A stretch of 64,000 bases of DNA, taken from assembly GCA_050084515.1 (NCBI GenBank), contig CM114271.1, positions 66,774,001 through 66,838,000 on the forward strand, given 5' to 3'. This DNA comes from Blasia pusilla (Eukaryota > Marchantiophyta > Marchantiopsida > Blasiales). A program made the translations under genes and the position numbers. A model generated the notes under the pieces. It was given only the letters and a program-made list of their open reading frames with translations. It was not told where the DNA came from and searched no databases. This document shows positions 10,691 through 23,624 of the stretch, piece after piece (position 1 is the stretch's first letter; every line of letters begins with the position of its first letter).

Positions 10691-13600
10691 TATTAGGATT
10701 TCTTTCTTCAATCCGTCCAATATTGCTCATTCTTGAATTCTCTAAGAGAGGATCGCAGACACATATGTGGTGAGCATTTGTATTGAGTTCCCTGAATCGG
10801 TTTCTCTCCCAAACAGCAAAGTGGTGTCCATTAATTAACACTTGATTTGCCAACCTTTTGGGATGGAGTTGAAGGAAGCACCTTCTCATCGATGCATCTC
10901 ATTTTCAGTCAAGCACATGCATATAATGGTGATTATGCTAGTCTGCATTGTTAAGAGCCATGACATGTCGTTACCTGAATCTTTTGTACTTCAAAACCAA
11001 GACAAAGGACGTGGGTCCCGAACAGTAAGTCGTCCGGCTTTTCACGAGGGGTGTGTTCCATCTAACCGTAGTATGGCTTTGTATTGCACATGATCGCGGT
11101 GGAGCAGGGAAGATCACTCTACAATTGAGGCTCGGAGAGTGGTAATTTCGGTGCGTGATGTTGTGGCATTTGTTTCTGCTGCCGTGTTGAACCACAAATG
11201 CAATTTTCTTTCACTAGGCTACACGTTCACTCGAGAATGGTTTCAATTCAATGAATTGAATTGAATGAATGGTTTCAATTCAATGAATTGAAACGTCGTG
11301 TTCCTTGATGTTGAGCCCTTCACACTCGTTGGACAGCAGTAGTAGCGGGGGACAACGGTCTACATGTGGTAAACAAGTGGTTCAAGAACGGATGTGCTCG
11401 TTGGAAGAGCACCACGTCTCTCCATCACAACTTTGCAAAAAAGAATATCAGCAATTAAAAAAACAAAGGCCACATTTAGCCTTTCTATTTCAAGTTTCTA
11501 CAAGGCTTGATACGCCCGTAATCCTACCCTACGCAGTTTACTTTCAACTTGACCGAGATTTTGATCCGTCAAAGCTTTGACGTTTACCGTCAAAGCTTAC
11601 CCTTTTCTCCTAAAACCTATATTTCTCTACTACCGCCCATCGTAGGTTTTGATTGTACTCACCTCGCCAAGCGAGACGACTGATTCAAGTTATTATACTT
11701 TTATAATTGTCTAATTTTGAAACCCGCGCATAGCACGGGCATTCTTATCACTCAAAAATTAAGTTAAAAAGAGGAAGTTAAGTTGAATGAAGAAGGGATG
11801 GGAGATGCTGAAACAAATAATTTTTATTTTTATTTTCAGAAGTTATCACCTCCGCGTGCTATTACCTCCGCTAGTTCTGGGCCGCCACACTAGACTCTAA
11901 CCGGCCAGGGGAAGAGGTAATGGCTGTTCTCGAAACTCGTTGACATTTCTCTCGTGGGTGGTCGAAACTCATCGACATGCTCTCCTTTATCCATTTGACT
12001 CGTTCATCGATTCGTCCATTCGCCTTTACCGGTGCACCTTTATCCTTTACCGGTGCAAGAAACGTTCGAAAAGCTCACGACCGCTGCCCGAATCATCCTG
12101 TACCACTTAGTGCCGCCATTACTCTCGTTCTTCCGTCCTCTATACATGTCCCTCTGCAGTCACAGTGGCGCCTTCGTGTCGCCGATGACGAATTTCGCTT
12201 TTCCAAATTGCGAAAAGGGAGTCTCCTTGAGACACAGCACAGCGACGGCGGGGCAGATTCGCGTACGAAAACGACGTCACACGTTTGAATGCCGGTCACC
12301 AACACTGCTGACTGTGGGTCAATGAATCCTTCGAACACGGGAATACTTTCCTCGCCTTTCCTGAAGAAAGAACTAGTCTGCGGCTTTTCCTTTGACACGC
12401 GTATAATTAATTAATAATAGAGGAGACAATCTAAAATTTAATAGAAAATTTGATGGAAAATCCACAGGGTTTAAGAGGGGGGTACAGAGTGAATAAAGGG
12501 GTGATTAGAAAATGTTTCAAGGAAATCAAAAGAAAAAATCAATCATGTCATCTAAAAAAATTGACCCTGTATAGTCAAGGAAAAACAAAAGTAATTATAA
12601 TATGAAAAAAATTGAAAATTTTGTGTTATTAGAGACATCTATAGATTTACAAATAGAATAGACGGAGAAATCCTCCGGTGTTCAATTTAAAAGAACTATT
12701 AAATTAACAGAATCTTAGAAAGCTTTCCATTACACTAGTATATTTTATAACAAATATATATATACTATAGTATAATTTAATTTAATAGTATATTTTACAA
12801 CAAACTGTTAACATCTTCCCATTATAACACCTGTACCGTTTAATTAATTATGTGAACTGAATAAAAACTAAAAAATACCACGGCCATCGAGTCCCCCAAC
12901 AATACTCACCCAAAAAGTCGTATACTGAGGGTTGATTTTCACGTGTCACAGACTAATTAATACATTCCTCTTTTGTTTGAGATTTGATTTTTAATACTGT
13001 GAAAAGTTTTCGTCCGGTCCATTTGTAAAACCTCCGTAGATCCCTATTCTTGACGTTTTCAACTCTTATTAGTCGTGTCTACGTCTCAGTTACACCTTCG
13101 TACGTGGCCTGCCTGCCTGCCCGGCTGGGTACAGTATTATTATTAATAATTGGGTACTGCTTGAGAGACAAGTAGGACACTCACTGACTAGTGTTTCCTA
13201 ACTGTGTTCACGTCATACTAAGCATGTTCCGTAAGCCGTCATCAGTCGCGACCACGCGTCCACAGCCGATATTGGGTACGTCCGGCTTTCAGAGGACCTT
13301 AGAAAGGAAGTCACTTATTTTGCGTCGTTGAATTCTTTGTTCCCCCAAAACTTCTGGAAGGGAATATTCGACGTTACCACGATGTCGTTCGCAGAGACCG
13401 GGGACTTTTTCCACCTGAACCGGTTCAGAGCCGGGACCGGTAAAATGGGTTTTCGGATACCTTATACAAATAGAAAGAGGTATTCCATATTTTTTCGACC
13501 AATTTTAAATGAAGGAATTTTTTTATGGTAATTACTCGCTGTCGCGGATTTCCCCATCATTGGTCGCTAGTTGACATTCGAATTGCCTTCTCGTTTAGCA

Positions 13601-13797
13601 TAAACGTGCATGGTAATTTGAATTGGGTTTAAATCATCGATTCAAACTAGTGTGCGACATTTTTTAGATGGGGTGAGAACTTAGTCATCAAATTAACATG
13701 TGTCAACGACACTTAGTTTAGACCAGAGGGTGATAATCAAAATTTTAAATGCCTCCTGCCTTTCTTTCTTTTATTGAACACATTCTCTTAAATGATA
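10691..13797. other. Intergenic stretch without a recognisable gene
   Basis: A GC-richer patch at 11.9-12.4 kb has overlapping open frames of about 100 residues on both strands, none resembling a known family. Small structures are a local repeat of ggtttcaattcaatgaattg at about 11241-11291, a perfect 16-bp palindrome cgtcaaagctttgacg at 11567-11582, and a Helitron-like hairpin cccgcgcatagcacggg at 11723-11739 that lacks a clear CTRR end. Confidence 0.4.
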
Positions 13798-13921
13798 GGG
13801 GGAAGGCCCCCTTCTTTCTTTTTAGGGCTGGTTTTTGCCTTCTGGTTTTTTACTCTTCTTTTGTATCTCTGATGATGGGTTTTTCATCAAATGTCTTTTT
13901 TTATTTTTATTGAAGTGTGAC
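13798..13921 (+). repeat. Dispersed repeat B, copy 1
   Basis: This stretch aligns with 59395-59512. Both pass through cccccttctt-ctttt, then ttttgtatttc-gatg, then gggttttccatca, and end near tcgaagtg. A short G-run/C-run hairpin lies at the left edge. It has no coding content and its class is unknown. Confidence 0.55.
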
Positions 13922-15540
13922 TTTTAAAGTGACATGAGTCAACATCATAAGAATCTTTAGAGGAAAGGTGTTAGCACAAGAGGAGGGTTTCCTCTAATCC
14001 CATCCTCTTTTAATTATATAGATGAGGAGAAAAAACGATGGGATTTGTAAGGATTAAGGGGTCGTAATTATCAGTCATTATAGCAGAATTTAAACAATAT
14101 GCAAACCTTTGAGAGGGGTGGGAGAAAAAATGTTTAATAGGCATGTGTAGAGAAAAAAAATTATAGGGGTTGTAAGAATTATTGGAGCATATGTATACCT
14201 GTAACAAGAATTGCCTTGTAGTGTATGTATACCTGTAACGCACCAGGTGTACATACCACCACGAGCGGAAGCTCCTACTCCATAACAACCACTTACTTCT
14301 CGACGAAAGAATCCACGGGGAGGGAGAATGGGACAAAAGAATACGTGGAGAGGGAGAATTAGACAGACCCGAAGTTACGAAAAGTGAAAAGCGTCGAGCG
14401 ATATGAGCTCTTTACACCGACGTTACAAGGATCTATATTTCACTGGCTAGTTGGCTACAGATTTAGGAGAAGACAACGAAGGCCCAAGGTTGCTATTAAA
14501 GTTACACAAATCTCACTAATATTAATCACACAAACCTAAGGTCACACGAATTTTATTACACGGATCCCTGTGCAAAACCTTCAATCCACGGTAGGCAGAA
14601 ATCACACAAACCAAAGTAGTATGCCCAACCGAGAAACAAAAGGAAACATACATGTAGGGGCCGTAATGAAGTAATTGCTTGATAGAATGAATAATTTTAC
14701 TGATCAAAGAATCAGATATGAACATGAAAAGAATTATGATAATAGTGTAAATTTTATTCGATTGAAAAGGCATTCTATGATAATAGTGTAAATTTTCCAA
14801 TGATAAAATATGATTTTATGTTATGCATTCAAATCATACTATTAAGGGCTTAAGCTCATTTTGAGGACCAATTAATCAATGCCTCCTAGTTAATGTGTCC
14901 ATGAAGCTTGCCGATCAAACCTTTTCTGTATTTTATCTTATACTAAGCAAGAAAAAGTAGAATGATGAGAAGATTTTGATATTTTATTTGATATTTTACT
15001 TTAAATTTTAATAATAATATTCACTAATGAAAATAAATTAGTCTTCCTGATGAAAGCATGAAGTCTCCCCCATGTATATTATCCTTATTAGTTGAAAATT
15101 TAAAAATTTAAGGTTCATGCCATAAATTTCTTACAAAAGTTTTCAAGGTTAGTTTGGAGGGAAAATGAATTCCTATATTGGGGAACAATGAAAAAGGATA
15201 AAAAAAAAATGAATGGACAAGATTTATTTTTCAGCATAATTAAAAAAAAATCTATAATATTTTTTATTTTCAAGTTTTATTGGGAGATAAATATGATTTC
15301 TATTTTGGGGAAAATTTTATTATAATCAGTGATTTTATCTTATTTATCAAAATATTGGGATTGGAAAAGGAATAACATCTTTTTTCTTTGATTAAATTAA
15401 AAAAGATATCCTTTTTTTCAAGCCAAGTTTGATGCATAATTAAAGAAATCTATTTCCGTGAATTTTTGTCATCTTTTTGTTAAACTCTAGAAGTTTATCA
15501 TATGTCCAATAACTTCACATTATGATCCTTAGTCCTTAGG
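13922..15540. other. AT-rich intergenic DNA with short direct repeats
   Basis: No gene is recognised. The phrase gtatacctgtaac occurs twice near 14191 and 14226. A 21-bp word beginning tatgataatagtg occurs near 14733 and again about 41 bp downstream. The rest is A/T-rich with many homopolymer runs. Confidence 0.4.
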
Positions 15541-16200
15541 ACTCGTATCCATCCTAGGAACAAACACGTCTGTGCACGCGTGAGCGCACGTACCCAAGGT
15601 TGCATGTGGATAAAGTCCATGTTCGTAGACTTACGTTCGTCTTATGGAAAGACTTTTCAATATAGGGTTTAGGGACCCCCTTCTTTCTCATTCCCCCTAT
15701 GTGTCTTCGTGTTCCATACTCTCCCGTTTCTTCCTCCCTCCACCTCCACCTCCACTCCCTCCCTCCTTATTGCCCCCACTCGCCCTTGCCCTGCTTCCAT
15801 CATGAATTACAAAGTATGGGTCCCACCTCTTGCAATCTATGTCGGTCGACACGTCTTGACTTGTTTGTCCATGTCTGTCCTAGGGACAAAATTTTCCCTT
15901 TTTGTGCAACCATGCCCGTACTTGGTTTTGCCCCGCCCCGCCCGTATCCCCGTACATGTTCCCACACCACGTTCCTATGATTTGCATCTGGCTCGCATTC
16001 CGCCTATGTAAGAGGGGTGCGCGGGCATGTTCCTTGTCCGTGCGCCCATACCTCTTCCTTGTGGGGATTTCTTTTGGGCCCATGTCAAGCTTGCTCAAGC
16101 ATGCACTTTGGACATGATAGGCTTAATGCAAGCGGGGATCATGGAAGGGACACATGCCTGGCTAGGTGGGATACGGTGCGAGACTGGGCACGAGATGGTA
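15541..16200. repeat. GC-rich repeat related to the 58.1-kb element, interrupted by a hAT-like insertion
   Basis: Outside the nested element (15595-15914), the flanks read as one unit: cctaggaacaaacacg to the left, and gccccgccccgcccgtatcc and onward to the right. The interior of the 58090-58600 element has the same order (cctaggaacatacatg, then ccctgcccgcatcccc). This is therefore an older family member carrying a younger insertion. Its outer ends are not clear. Confidence 0.5.
15587..15922. mobile_element. hAT-like non-autonomous element, nested copy
   Basis: The body 15595-15914 (320 bp) starts caaggttgcatgtgg and ends gtgcaaccatg. The flanks cacgtacc (15587-15594) and cccgtact (15915-15922) agree at 6 of 8 positions, as expected of an aged 8-bp target duplication. 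The interior is pyrimidine-rich (ctccctcc runs) and collinear with the copies at 57453-57762 and, in reverse, 9727-10371 and 55974-56228. Confidence 0.7.
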
Positions 16201-17954
16201 TATATGTCTATTTTTTGTAATCTTGTCCATATATTAGTCTTTTCATTTCCAATCATCTCACCCAATTCATTGCACGACCATAAAAATTACTATTAATTTG
16301 GTAGCCACATGAATTCCGGTTCTAAGAGGCTTTAGATGCACTAGGTTTGGAAATTTGGTTTAAATTACCAGAGAGGTGGTCAGAGAATGGGGTTGAGATA
16401 TCTCAAATGTTCCCAAAAAGAGAGACATATTGGTCCACATCCATCCTATAAGCCATGGATGTCCGTTAATGTCCATTGTTATGGAATGAGCCTTACTGAT
16501 TATCTTTATTCCAACTCACCACACAAATTAATGAATCTTGGATTAGCATGAGATTGTAATGAATTGCAGTATGTTTACTCATCAACTCACTAGAATGTTT
16601 CCATCCATATGTAAGAAGGCTTGTATAATAACACGGTACCCAAAAAATATATATTGTGATGAAGGATTGTAATTGCTTAAGTTTGTATGTTGTCTCTTTT
16701 TTGGATATGAGGTAGCATTGAATTGAAAGGTACGTATTGGAACTTTTGGGTAAGCTTGGAGAATGTATTTATTGGGTACTTAAGTAAATGAAGGATGAAT
16801 TCGGATTTCATAATCTAGAATGGCTTAGGACTTATGCAAAATGGGATGGGATGGGGGTGGGGGGGTTTAATTTATTACATCTCAAAGATTTCTTTCCTAT
16901 TAACCTAGTGTGTTGACATTGTGAAGTAGAATAAAGAATCATTCAAAAGTGATGTAATCCAAAATTCTTCGTTTGGTCCATTTATTAATGCACACTTGAG
17001 TTGGTATGGCCACACAAAAGAGACATGAATTTTTGTAGATAGGATTGCTAAATCCTATCTACAATAATCGCATGAATCCCTTACAACAACACGTAGACAT
17101 GGGTTATGGGAACATGTGCGAGCTTGGATTAAGGGTGTAGGGTAAGGATCCAATAGGTGTATGGGATGCAAGCGTGTTCCAAGCCTGCACCAACATGCAC
17201 ATGACCTCCCAAGCCATGTGGAGGCTAGTACGGGCTCCACGCGGGCCACTTGCGGGCCATTTTGGGCTAGACATGGGCTTGATGCAGTCTAGAAAAAGAA
17301 TGGAAAGAACCAGCGATAGGTCGTTGGGTTGGGCGAGTGTGGGTCTGACTTTAACATGGCTATAAGAGAGGCATGGATGGACTAGTTTTTCGAGCTTATA
17401 CTAGAGAAGACATGAACCTCCATTTCGAGGGGTATGGATGGTTTCTATGACTACACCTTGGAATTGCAAAGATTATCTATGAGAGTTTCAAAGGTGTGAA
17501 ACTGGGAAGTCAATGCTAAAGAGACGGAGAGATTAAGTGCATTTTATACCCAACAAGGTATTCACTTGGAGAGAGCGTATGTGAATATCAAGATATATAA
17601 GAAGAAGAAGCCCATCGTTGTAGAGACAACTCTACTAGAAAGATTTAGGATAGAGTTAAAAAATACTCAACGTCTTTTTAAGGGACGTAATAGTGTGGTG
17701 GGGAGGATATTGGTAGTTCCACATGGATGTATGTGGATTTTTAACAAGGATATAGTAGTAGGACATGATCCTAAGGATACTTTGGCTCAAGTTTATACGA
17801 AATCGTGTATCGTTGTAAAATAAACCAAACGCTTTGCTTTAGTGAAGATATATAATATTGTGTGAAGGTGTTTAAGGAATCATCTTGATTGTATTCTAGA
17901 CAATCAATGATGCATGAGAAGATATTTGATAATATCTTACATTGAGGGATGGTT
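16201..17954. other. Intergenic DNA with repeat fragments
   Basis: A perfect 12-bp stem with a 4-nt loop lies at 17036-17063 (gtagataggatt / aatcctatctac). About 17080-17300 is GC-rich and resembles interiors of the hAT-like family (gcaagc, cgggcc words). An open frame at 17566-17823 (85 residues, basic N-terminus) shows no family resemblance and I do not call it a gene. Confidence 0.4.
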
Positions 17955-18099
17955 CTGTTGGATTCTCAACATCCACTTTTCTAATCACCATTAATATGAT
18001 TGGCCCTCTTGTATGAGGAGAAGCCTAGATTGATGGTTCCGACTTAGACGTCGAAGGAGTCATAGTAATATGATATAGGTGGTTTATGGAGTGGCGTTA

Positions 18100-18172
18100 C
18101 TAGAATTATCTAACCCTATATTGCATCAAGGTGTGGGGCACCTTGATGCAATATAGGGTTAGATAATCCTAG
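18100..18172. repeat. 34-bp snap-back hairpin at the inner edge of the left arm
   Basis: 18100-18133 and 18139-18172 are reverse complements over 34 bp with one mismatch and a 5-nt loop (tgggg). The right half is thus an extra forward-facing piece of the same terminal sequence found at 22125-22163. Confidence 0.85.
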
Positions 18173-18454
18173 CAATTTTTTCCATTAATAAAAAAAAAGA
18201 AAAATAGTCGAGTAGTGAAATACTCGAGAAGCCGCAACAGTAGCGTATTCTCGTATGTCAAGTTATCTCCATGTTCAGGTTCCATGGAAGCTCTTATGTG
18301 AGTGCACAGATGGACTAGGCCACTTTGTATCTCCAAGTTTTGTAAAGATTTCAGTGATTTCGTCACTTTCTGTTTTCTCACATTTTATAAGGGCAGTAGG
18401 TTTTCCAATTTTTTGTATGTGGCAATCTAGTGTGTTTGCACAAAATTTTGAGAG

Positions 18455-21400
18455 ATGGCTACTTCTTCATCAGTTCGTGCTCGCCCTCCTCCACTGGGTA
18501 AAGGGAAGTTAGATGGGTCTAACTATACATTGTGGAAGTTCAAAATAAGAGTTGTCCTCAAATCATTTGAGGTCTAGAAGATGACCACAAGGGTCGATTC
18601 GAATTCACAAGCAACTTTGAGTTCTGCATGTTCATCTTCATCTGGTGATATCGATCCTGTTGTATTGTTGGCATGGAAACATAGAAAGGCTGATGCTCTA
18701 TATGCGATTGTCACGAATGTAACTGATTGCGTTATGACTCTCATTCAACATAAAACCACTGCTGTTGAGGGGTGGAATATTTTGAAGAATCACTATGAAA
18801 CGAGGAATGAGACTTGGATTCAGAATTTGGAGAAACAGGTTACGTCCGAGAAATTTTTAGAAGAAGAAAGCGCAGAGCAATTTTTACAAGGATCAAGAAT
18901 CTTCAAGATCAAATGGCGTCCATAGGAATTTCAAAGTCTAGCAAAGATTTGGCACGTGGGTGCAAAAGGATTTTGCCTCCAAGGTATGACAGTTTGGTCA
19001 CTGCATTGAATTCTCAAGTAAGACCCACGCTGCTTACTTTTGAACAATTTAGTGCAATGTTGGTAGAAGAGGAAATGCGCTTCAAAGCAAGAGAGGGAAG
19101 TGATGCAGCATTTACTGCCAACTTACACAGAGGTAGAAATCATGATTACAGTTCAAATATCAAGCAGAAATATCCAAGGAAAACCTTCAAATGCTTTTAT
19201 TGTGGTAAGCTAGGTCATCTTATCAAAGATTGTAGAAAGAGGGGTCAGGATGAGAAGAACGGTTGTTTAAGACCTAAGAAGAAGTCTGGAAATTCTGTAG
19301 AACTAGGAGAACATGAAGTAGATACTTGGGTAGCAATCAAAGAGTTTTGCACATAGGCAGAATATTCCCCAAGTCAAAGAGTGAAGATGCATGGGTGCTC
19401 AATAGTGGAGCATCTAGACATATGACCAATCATAAGGATTGGTGTAGCTCCTTACAGCCTATACAAGAGCTCATCGTTGTTACTGTTGGGAATAATGCAA
19501 AGTGCCTTATAGAAGGGAAAAGAATAATTTCTTTAGTCTCAGGAAAAGGAGATGAAAAGAAGTTAATTGATGTACTATACGTACCAGAGTTGAAGCGAAA
19601 TTTGATTTTAGTAGCTGTATTATGTGATCGTGATCTAGAAGTTCATTTCAAGAAAACTGGAGCTGTCATTGAGGATGCCAATAGGAAAGTAGTGGGTGAA
19701 GGTGTACGATGTGGAAATATCTACGAGTTGTATGCTTTCACGACAAGTGTAGGTACAAATCTTAGTAACTGTAAGTTATGGCATGAAAGATAAGGTCACC
19801 TAAGCTTTCTCTTACTAAGTTAGATGCATAAATCTGGCATGGTCGTTGATTTACCAACAATATCTGGAGTGTCGGATACATGTGAAGCTTTTATGATGGG
19901 CAAGCAACATCGACAACCATTTCCAAAAGAGTCCAGAAATAGAGCAAAGGCTCCTTTAGAGTTGATTCATGCTGACCTCTGTGGTAAAATGAGAACACTG
20001 GCATTAGGTGGTTCTTCCTATTTCTTTTTAGTTGTCGACGATTATAGTAGGAAGATGTGGGTATATTTCCTTTGTGATAAGGCAAGTGCTTTTGGAAAAT
20101 TTAAAGTATGGCACAAGCTGGTTGAGAATGAGACAGGAAAGAAGTACAAAAGCTTCGCACCGATCGAGGAGGAGAATTCTTATCAAATGAGTTCAACAAA
20201 TATTTAGGGGAGCATGGAATCAAGCAATAGTTAACCACGACACATACACCACAATAAAATGAAGTTTTTGAGCATCGAAATTGTACAGTGGTGGAGATGG
20301 CAAGATGTATGATGAAAGCAAAAGGTTTGACGGAAGGATTTTGGGCTGAAGCTGTTAATACTGCCGTTTACATTCTAAATAGAAGTGCTACCAAGTCAGT
20401 GCAAGGCATGACTCCTCATCAATGATTCTTAGGTAATCTACCATCAGTCATATATTTCAGGACTTTTGGTAGTGAGTGCTTTGAACATATTCCTGAAGCA
20501 TCCAGGACCAAGCTGGAGTCCAAGAGCAGGAAGTGCATCTTTATGGGATAAAGTGATGAGTCTAAAGCTTATCGCCTATGATGTCCTGAGGCAAAGAAGA
20601 TGCTTATGAGTCGTGATCTGGTGTTCTAGGAACAGCCTCGTCAAGTGGCGGATATCAGTGGTCCGTACACATTATCATCAAACGAAGAGATAATCCACCA
20701 GAGCACACCACCAATATTTACACCAGATCATCAAGAAGAAGAATTTGGTGATGATTACAAAGAGCAGCCTGCTCTTCCACTACGGTCGTCATACCCTAAG
20801 TGGATAAAGCAGCTCTTGGATGGTAAGGATCCACTAGCAACTAATGAAGTTATTACACATGCAAGGAGATCCAAGAGACTAGAGGAGTAGAACAGAGCTT
20901 CCCCACATCTCGTCAACATGGGCTTGATGACAGAGGTCTTGAAGGTGGAAGAGCCATCATGCTTGGATGAGGGCCTTGCTCATCCTCAATGGAGAGAGGC
21001 CATGCACATGGAGATAGATCCTATTCAGAGAAATGAAACTTGGATTTGGTTGAGAATCCAAAAGACAAGAAGATAATACACACCAAGTGGGTGTACAAGA
21101 CCAAGTACAAGTTGGACGGTAGATTGGATAAATTCAAAGCGAGGTTGGTTGCACAAGGATGCTCACAAATCAAAGGTTTTGACTACTATGAGACTTTTGT
21201 TTCTACTGCAAGGATGACAACCATTCGAATTGTTCTAGTGGTTGCAAGAACAAGACATTGGCATGTATACCAATACGATGTGAAGTCTGCCTTTCTGAAC
21301 GGGAGTCTCAAGGAGGAGGTGTATGTATCTCAACCACCAGGTTTTGAGACACCGGGATCAGAAGAGAAAGTATATTTACTTCATCGAGCATTGTATGGGT

Positions 21401-22121
21401 TGAAGCAAGCCCCAAGGGTATGGTATCAACGAATAGATACATTCTTCCCAGAGAAAGGTCTCATCAAGAGTCCATCACAAGAAAATTTGTATGTGTTTTA
21501 CGAAGATGGGATGTATATGTTGATAGTCATGTATGTGGATTATCTGATCATCATAAGAGACCACAGTAAGAAAATAGAGGAAATGAAGGGAGTGTTGAAA
21601 TTTGAGTATGAAATGTCTGATTTAGATCTTTTGCACTACTTTATAGGGCTGGAGATTTGGCAACAGTAAGATTCTATTTTTCTCTCTCAGAAAAAGTATG
21701 CTAGAGAAATCTTGAAGGGATTCAGGATGACCGAGTGTAAGGCAGTGGTCTCGCCAATGGAGGTAGAGTTGAAACTCTGGATGGAGGATGTTTCACCATT
21801 AGTAGATGAAAAGTTGTACAAAAAGCTTGTAGGCACTTTGATATTTTTGTGTAACACTAGACCTGACATTAGCTTCGTTGTGGGAATGTTGAGTAGGTTC
21901 TCAACTAAGCTCGTGAGAACCATTGGAAGGCAAGGATGTGTGTGTTGAAGTACATCAAAGGCACTATCGAGTACGGCATCACCTATGGAGTAGGGACGGA
22001 AATGACAGCTTTTTGTGACTCGGATTGGGCAAGAGATTTAGATTCTCGGAGATCAGTTTCGGGTTATTGCTTCTTGGTAGGATCAGGTGTGGTGTCATGG
22101 GTCAGCAAGAAGCAACCTACC
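18455..22121 (+). pseudogene. Defective Ty1/copia gag-pol polyprotein
   Basis: Gag starts at 18455 (MATSSSVRARPPPLGKG) and meets a stop near 18574. A CCHC zinc knuckle follows (first Cys codon 19192, last 19231). The protease active site reads NSGAS at 19401 instead of DSGAS. The integrase region shows an LWHER start (about 19775), HADLCGK and VVDDYSRKMW, with the second Cys of the zinc-binding CxxC replaced (CEAF) and a shift near 20155. Reverse transcriptase runs about 21040-21669 (QYDVKSAFLNG, ALYGLKQAP), but the catalytic YVDD is YVDY at 21532-21543. RNase H (CDSDWARDLDSRRS) ends abruptly at SKKQPT, 22121. Several shifts and stops separate the pieces. It is inactive and missing its 3' end. 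Confidence 0.92.
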
Positions 22122-22303
22122 CCGCACCCTGATGCAATATTGGGTTAGATAATCCTACTAACCCTACTCCTCAAACCACCTACGTCATATTACTATGACT
22201 CCTTCGACATCTAAGTTGGAACCATCAATCTAGGCTTCTCCTCGTACAAGGGGACCGATCAGATTAATGGTGCTCAGAGAAGTGGATGTTGAGAATCCAA
22301 CAG

Positions 22304-23624
22304 GAAAATGGAGTTGTGTCGACAAAGAGCCCAAAATTTGATGGATCCACCATCATTTTCTTTCCCATAAATCACAACTTGATATTAAACTTTCTCTCTC
22401 TTGGTGTTTTGGAAAGTGTTTATAACTTGCCTATAAAATATTTTAGAAACTAAAAATGCAATAAAATTTGGTTTCCTCAAAATAGTATTTTTCAATTTGA
22501 GCTTCAATGTAAGACATTGCTTTATTATCAAGAATGTTACAAACAAGAATGTCTACAAAATGATATTCTTACAATACTCTTTACAAAACAAGTTCGCTAT
22601 AACTATTTACTAATCCATTTCACTAACATAACCAATCACTCTACTACTCTATGTTTATGGCTGGGTCTGGTGGGTTTAGATGTAGGTGGTAATTTGGGAG
22701 CTCAAGATTTCTAAGTTGGGTGGATTGGTGAAGATTTCCAATTACAATTGTTTCATCATCAGAGGAAAAGTGTGAACTATCCCTGTCATTATTGATAGGC
22801 TCAGAGTTTGAAACAACAAGTATGAGAACCTCATCATCATTAGGCTTATCTATTGAGTCCATTCTTTCAACATTCAACTATTTGACATAATGTAGTTGAG
22901 TTACTTCACCTCAACAACCTAGATGTATGGGTACAAACTTGTGCTCAACCGCTTGAGCTCTTTCGACTATTCATGCCTATTGCGTTTGATAACTCTACTA
23001 TCGCTCAACATCGCAACACTTTGAGATACGTTACTACGTGTGGATCGAGGAGGCTATTGACTAAGGATTTGGCAGTTGCATCATGGTGATTATGTCTACC
23101 TATAGCAAACAACATTGACAACATTGGACATGACGGCGGGAAGCACTATTTTGCGAGTGCGAGAGATTTTACCTTGAGGAGTCCTTATTTAAAGGGTCTT
23201 GATGGTATTATTTTGAAAGATCATGTGCGTAATTGTGTGCCACATTATCTCTTAAAAATTGATAGGAGATTGATCCAAGCTTGGCACTTGTTTATGTAGG
23301 CTTGAGATATATGTTGTGTGGATTTGCTAGAGGATCATCCACGATGCTAATCTCTAATGGGTGTTCTTGAGGATGGCATATGTTATGTTTGACATTGCCT
23401 CTTGGCTTGGTTCATTGGGGACGTTGGCTTTGTCCTACATATATATGTGTGATATGTAGATGAAAACATGACTCTTGATGTTATGGATTGTAGGAAGATG
23501 ACAAAATAGGGTGATATAGCACCCGACCTCCTAGCTTGATCTTAGAACCGGAAAGATGCATAGTATCTAGACTTATTTTGTAGGCTATCTTGATTTAGAG
23601 GGACCTAACCATAAGCTAGGGGGG
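22304..23624. other. Unassigned intergenic DNA
   Basis: Open frames are under 80 residues. One minus-strand frame (22877-22644) is acidic (SEPINNDRDSSHFSSDDE) but has no family match I can name. It is probably more transposon debris. Confidence 0.4.

Larger units (their letters stand above)
17955..22303. mobile_element. Composite: copia body bracketed by 179-bp inverted arms
   Basis: The left arm 17955-18133 and right arm 22125-22303 are each 179 bp, in opposite orientation, with about 20 differences (about 89% identity). Their outer edges read ctgttggattctcaacatcc. Normal copia elements have direct LTRs, so this is not a standard LTR pair. The enclosed polyprotein lacks the RNase H end, and no tRNA-Met-type primer site was seen after the left arm. 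Either a terminal-inverted-repeat element captured a copia fragment, or one LTR was inverted during rearrangement. No convincing target duplication is visible. Confidence 0.7.

Noticed and set aside
11723-11739. Helitron 3' end at cccgcgcatagcacggg
   Set aside because: The hairpin is good but no CTRR follows at the expected distance.
17566-17823. 85-residue basic open frame before the copia composite
   Set aside because: No family resemblance and it lies in transposon-rich DNA.
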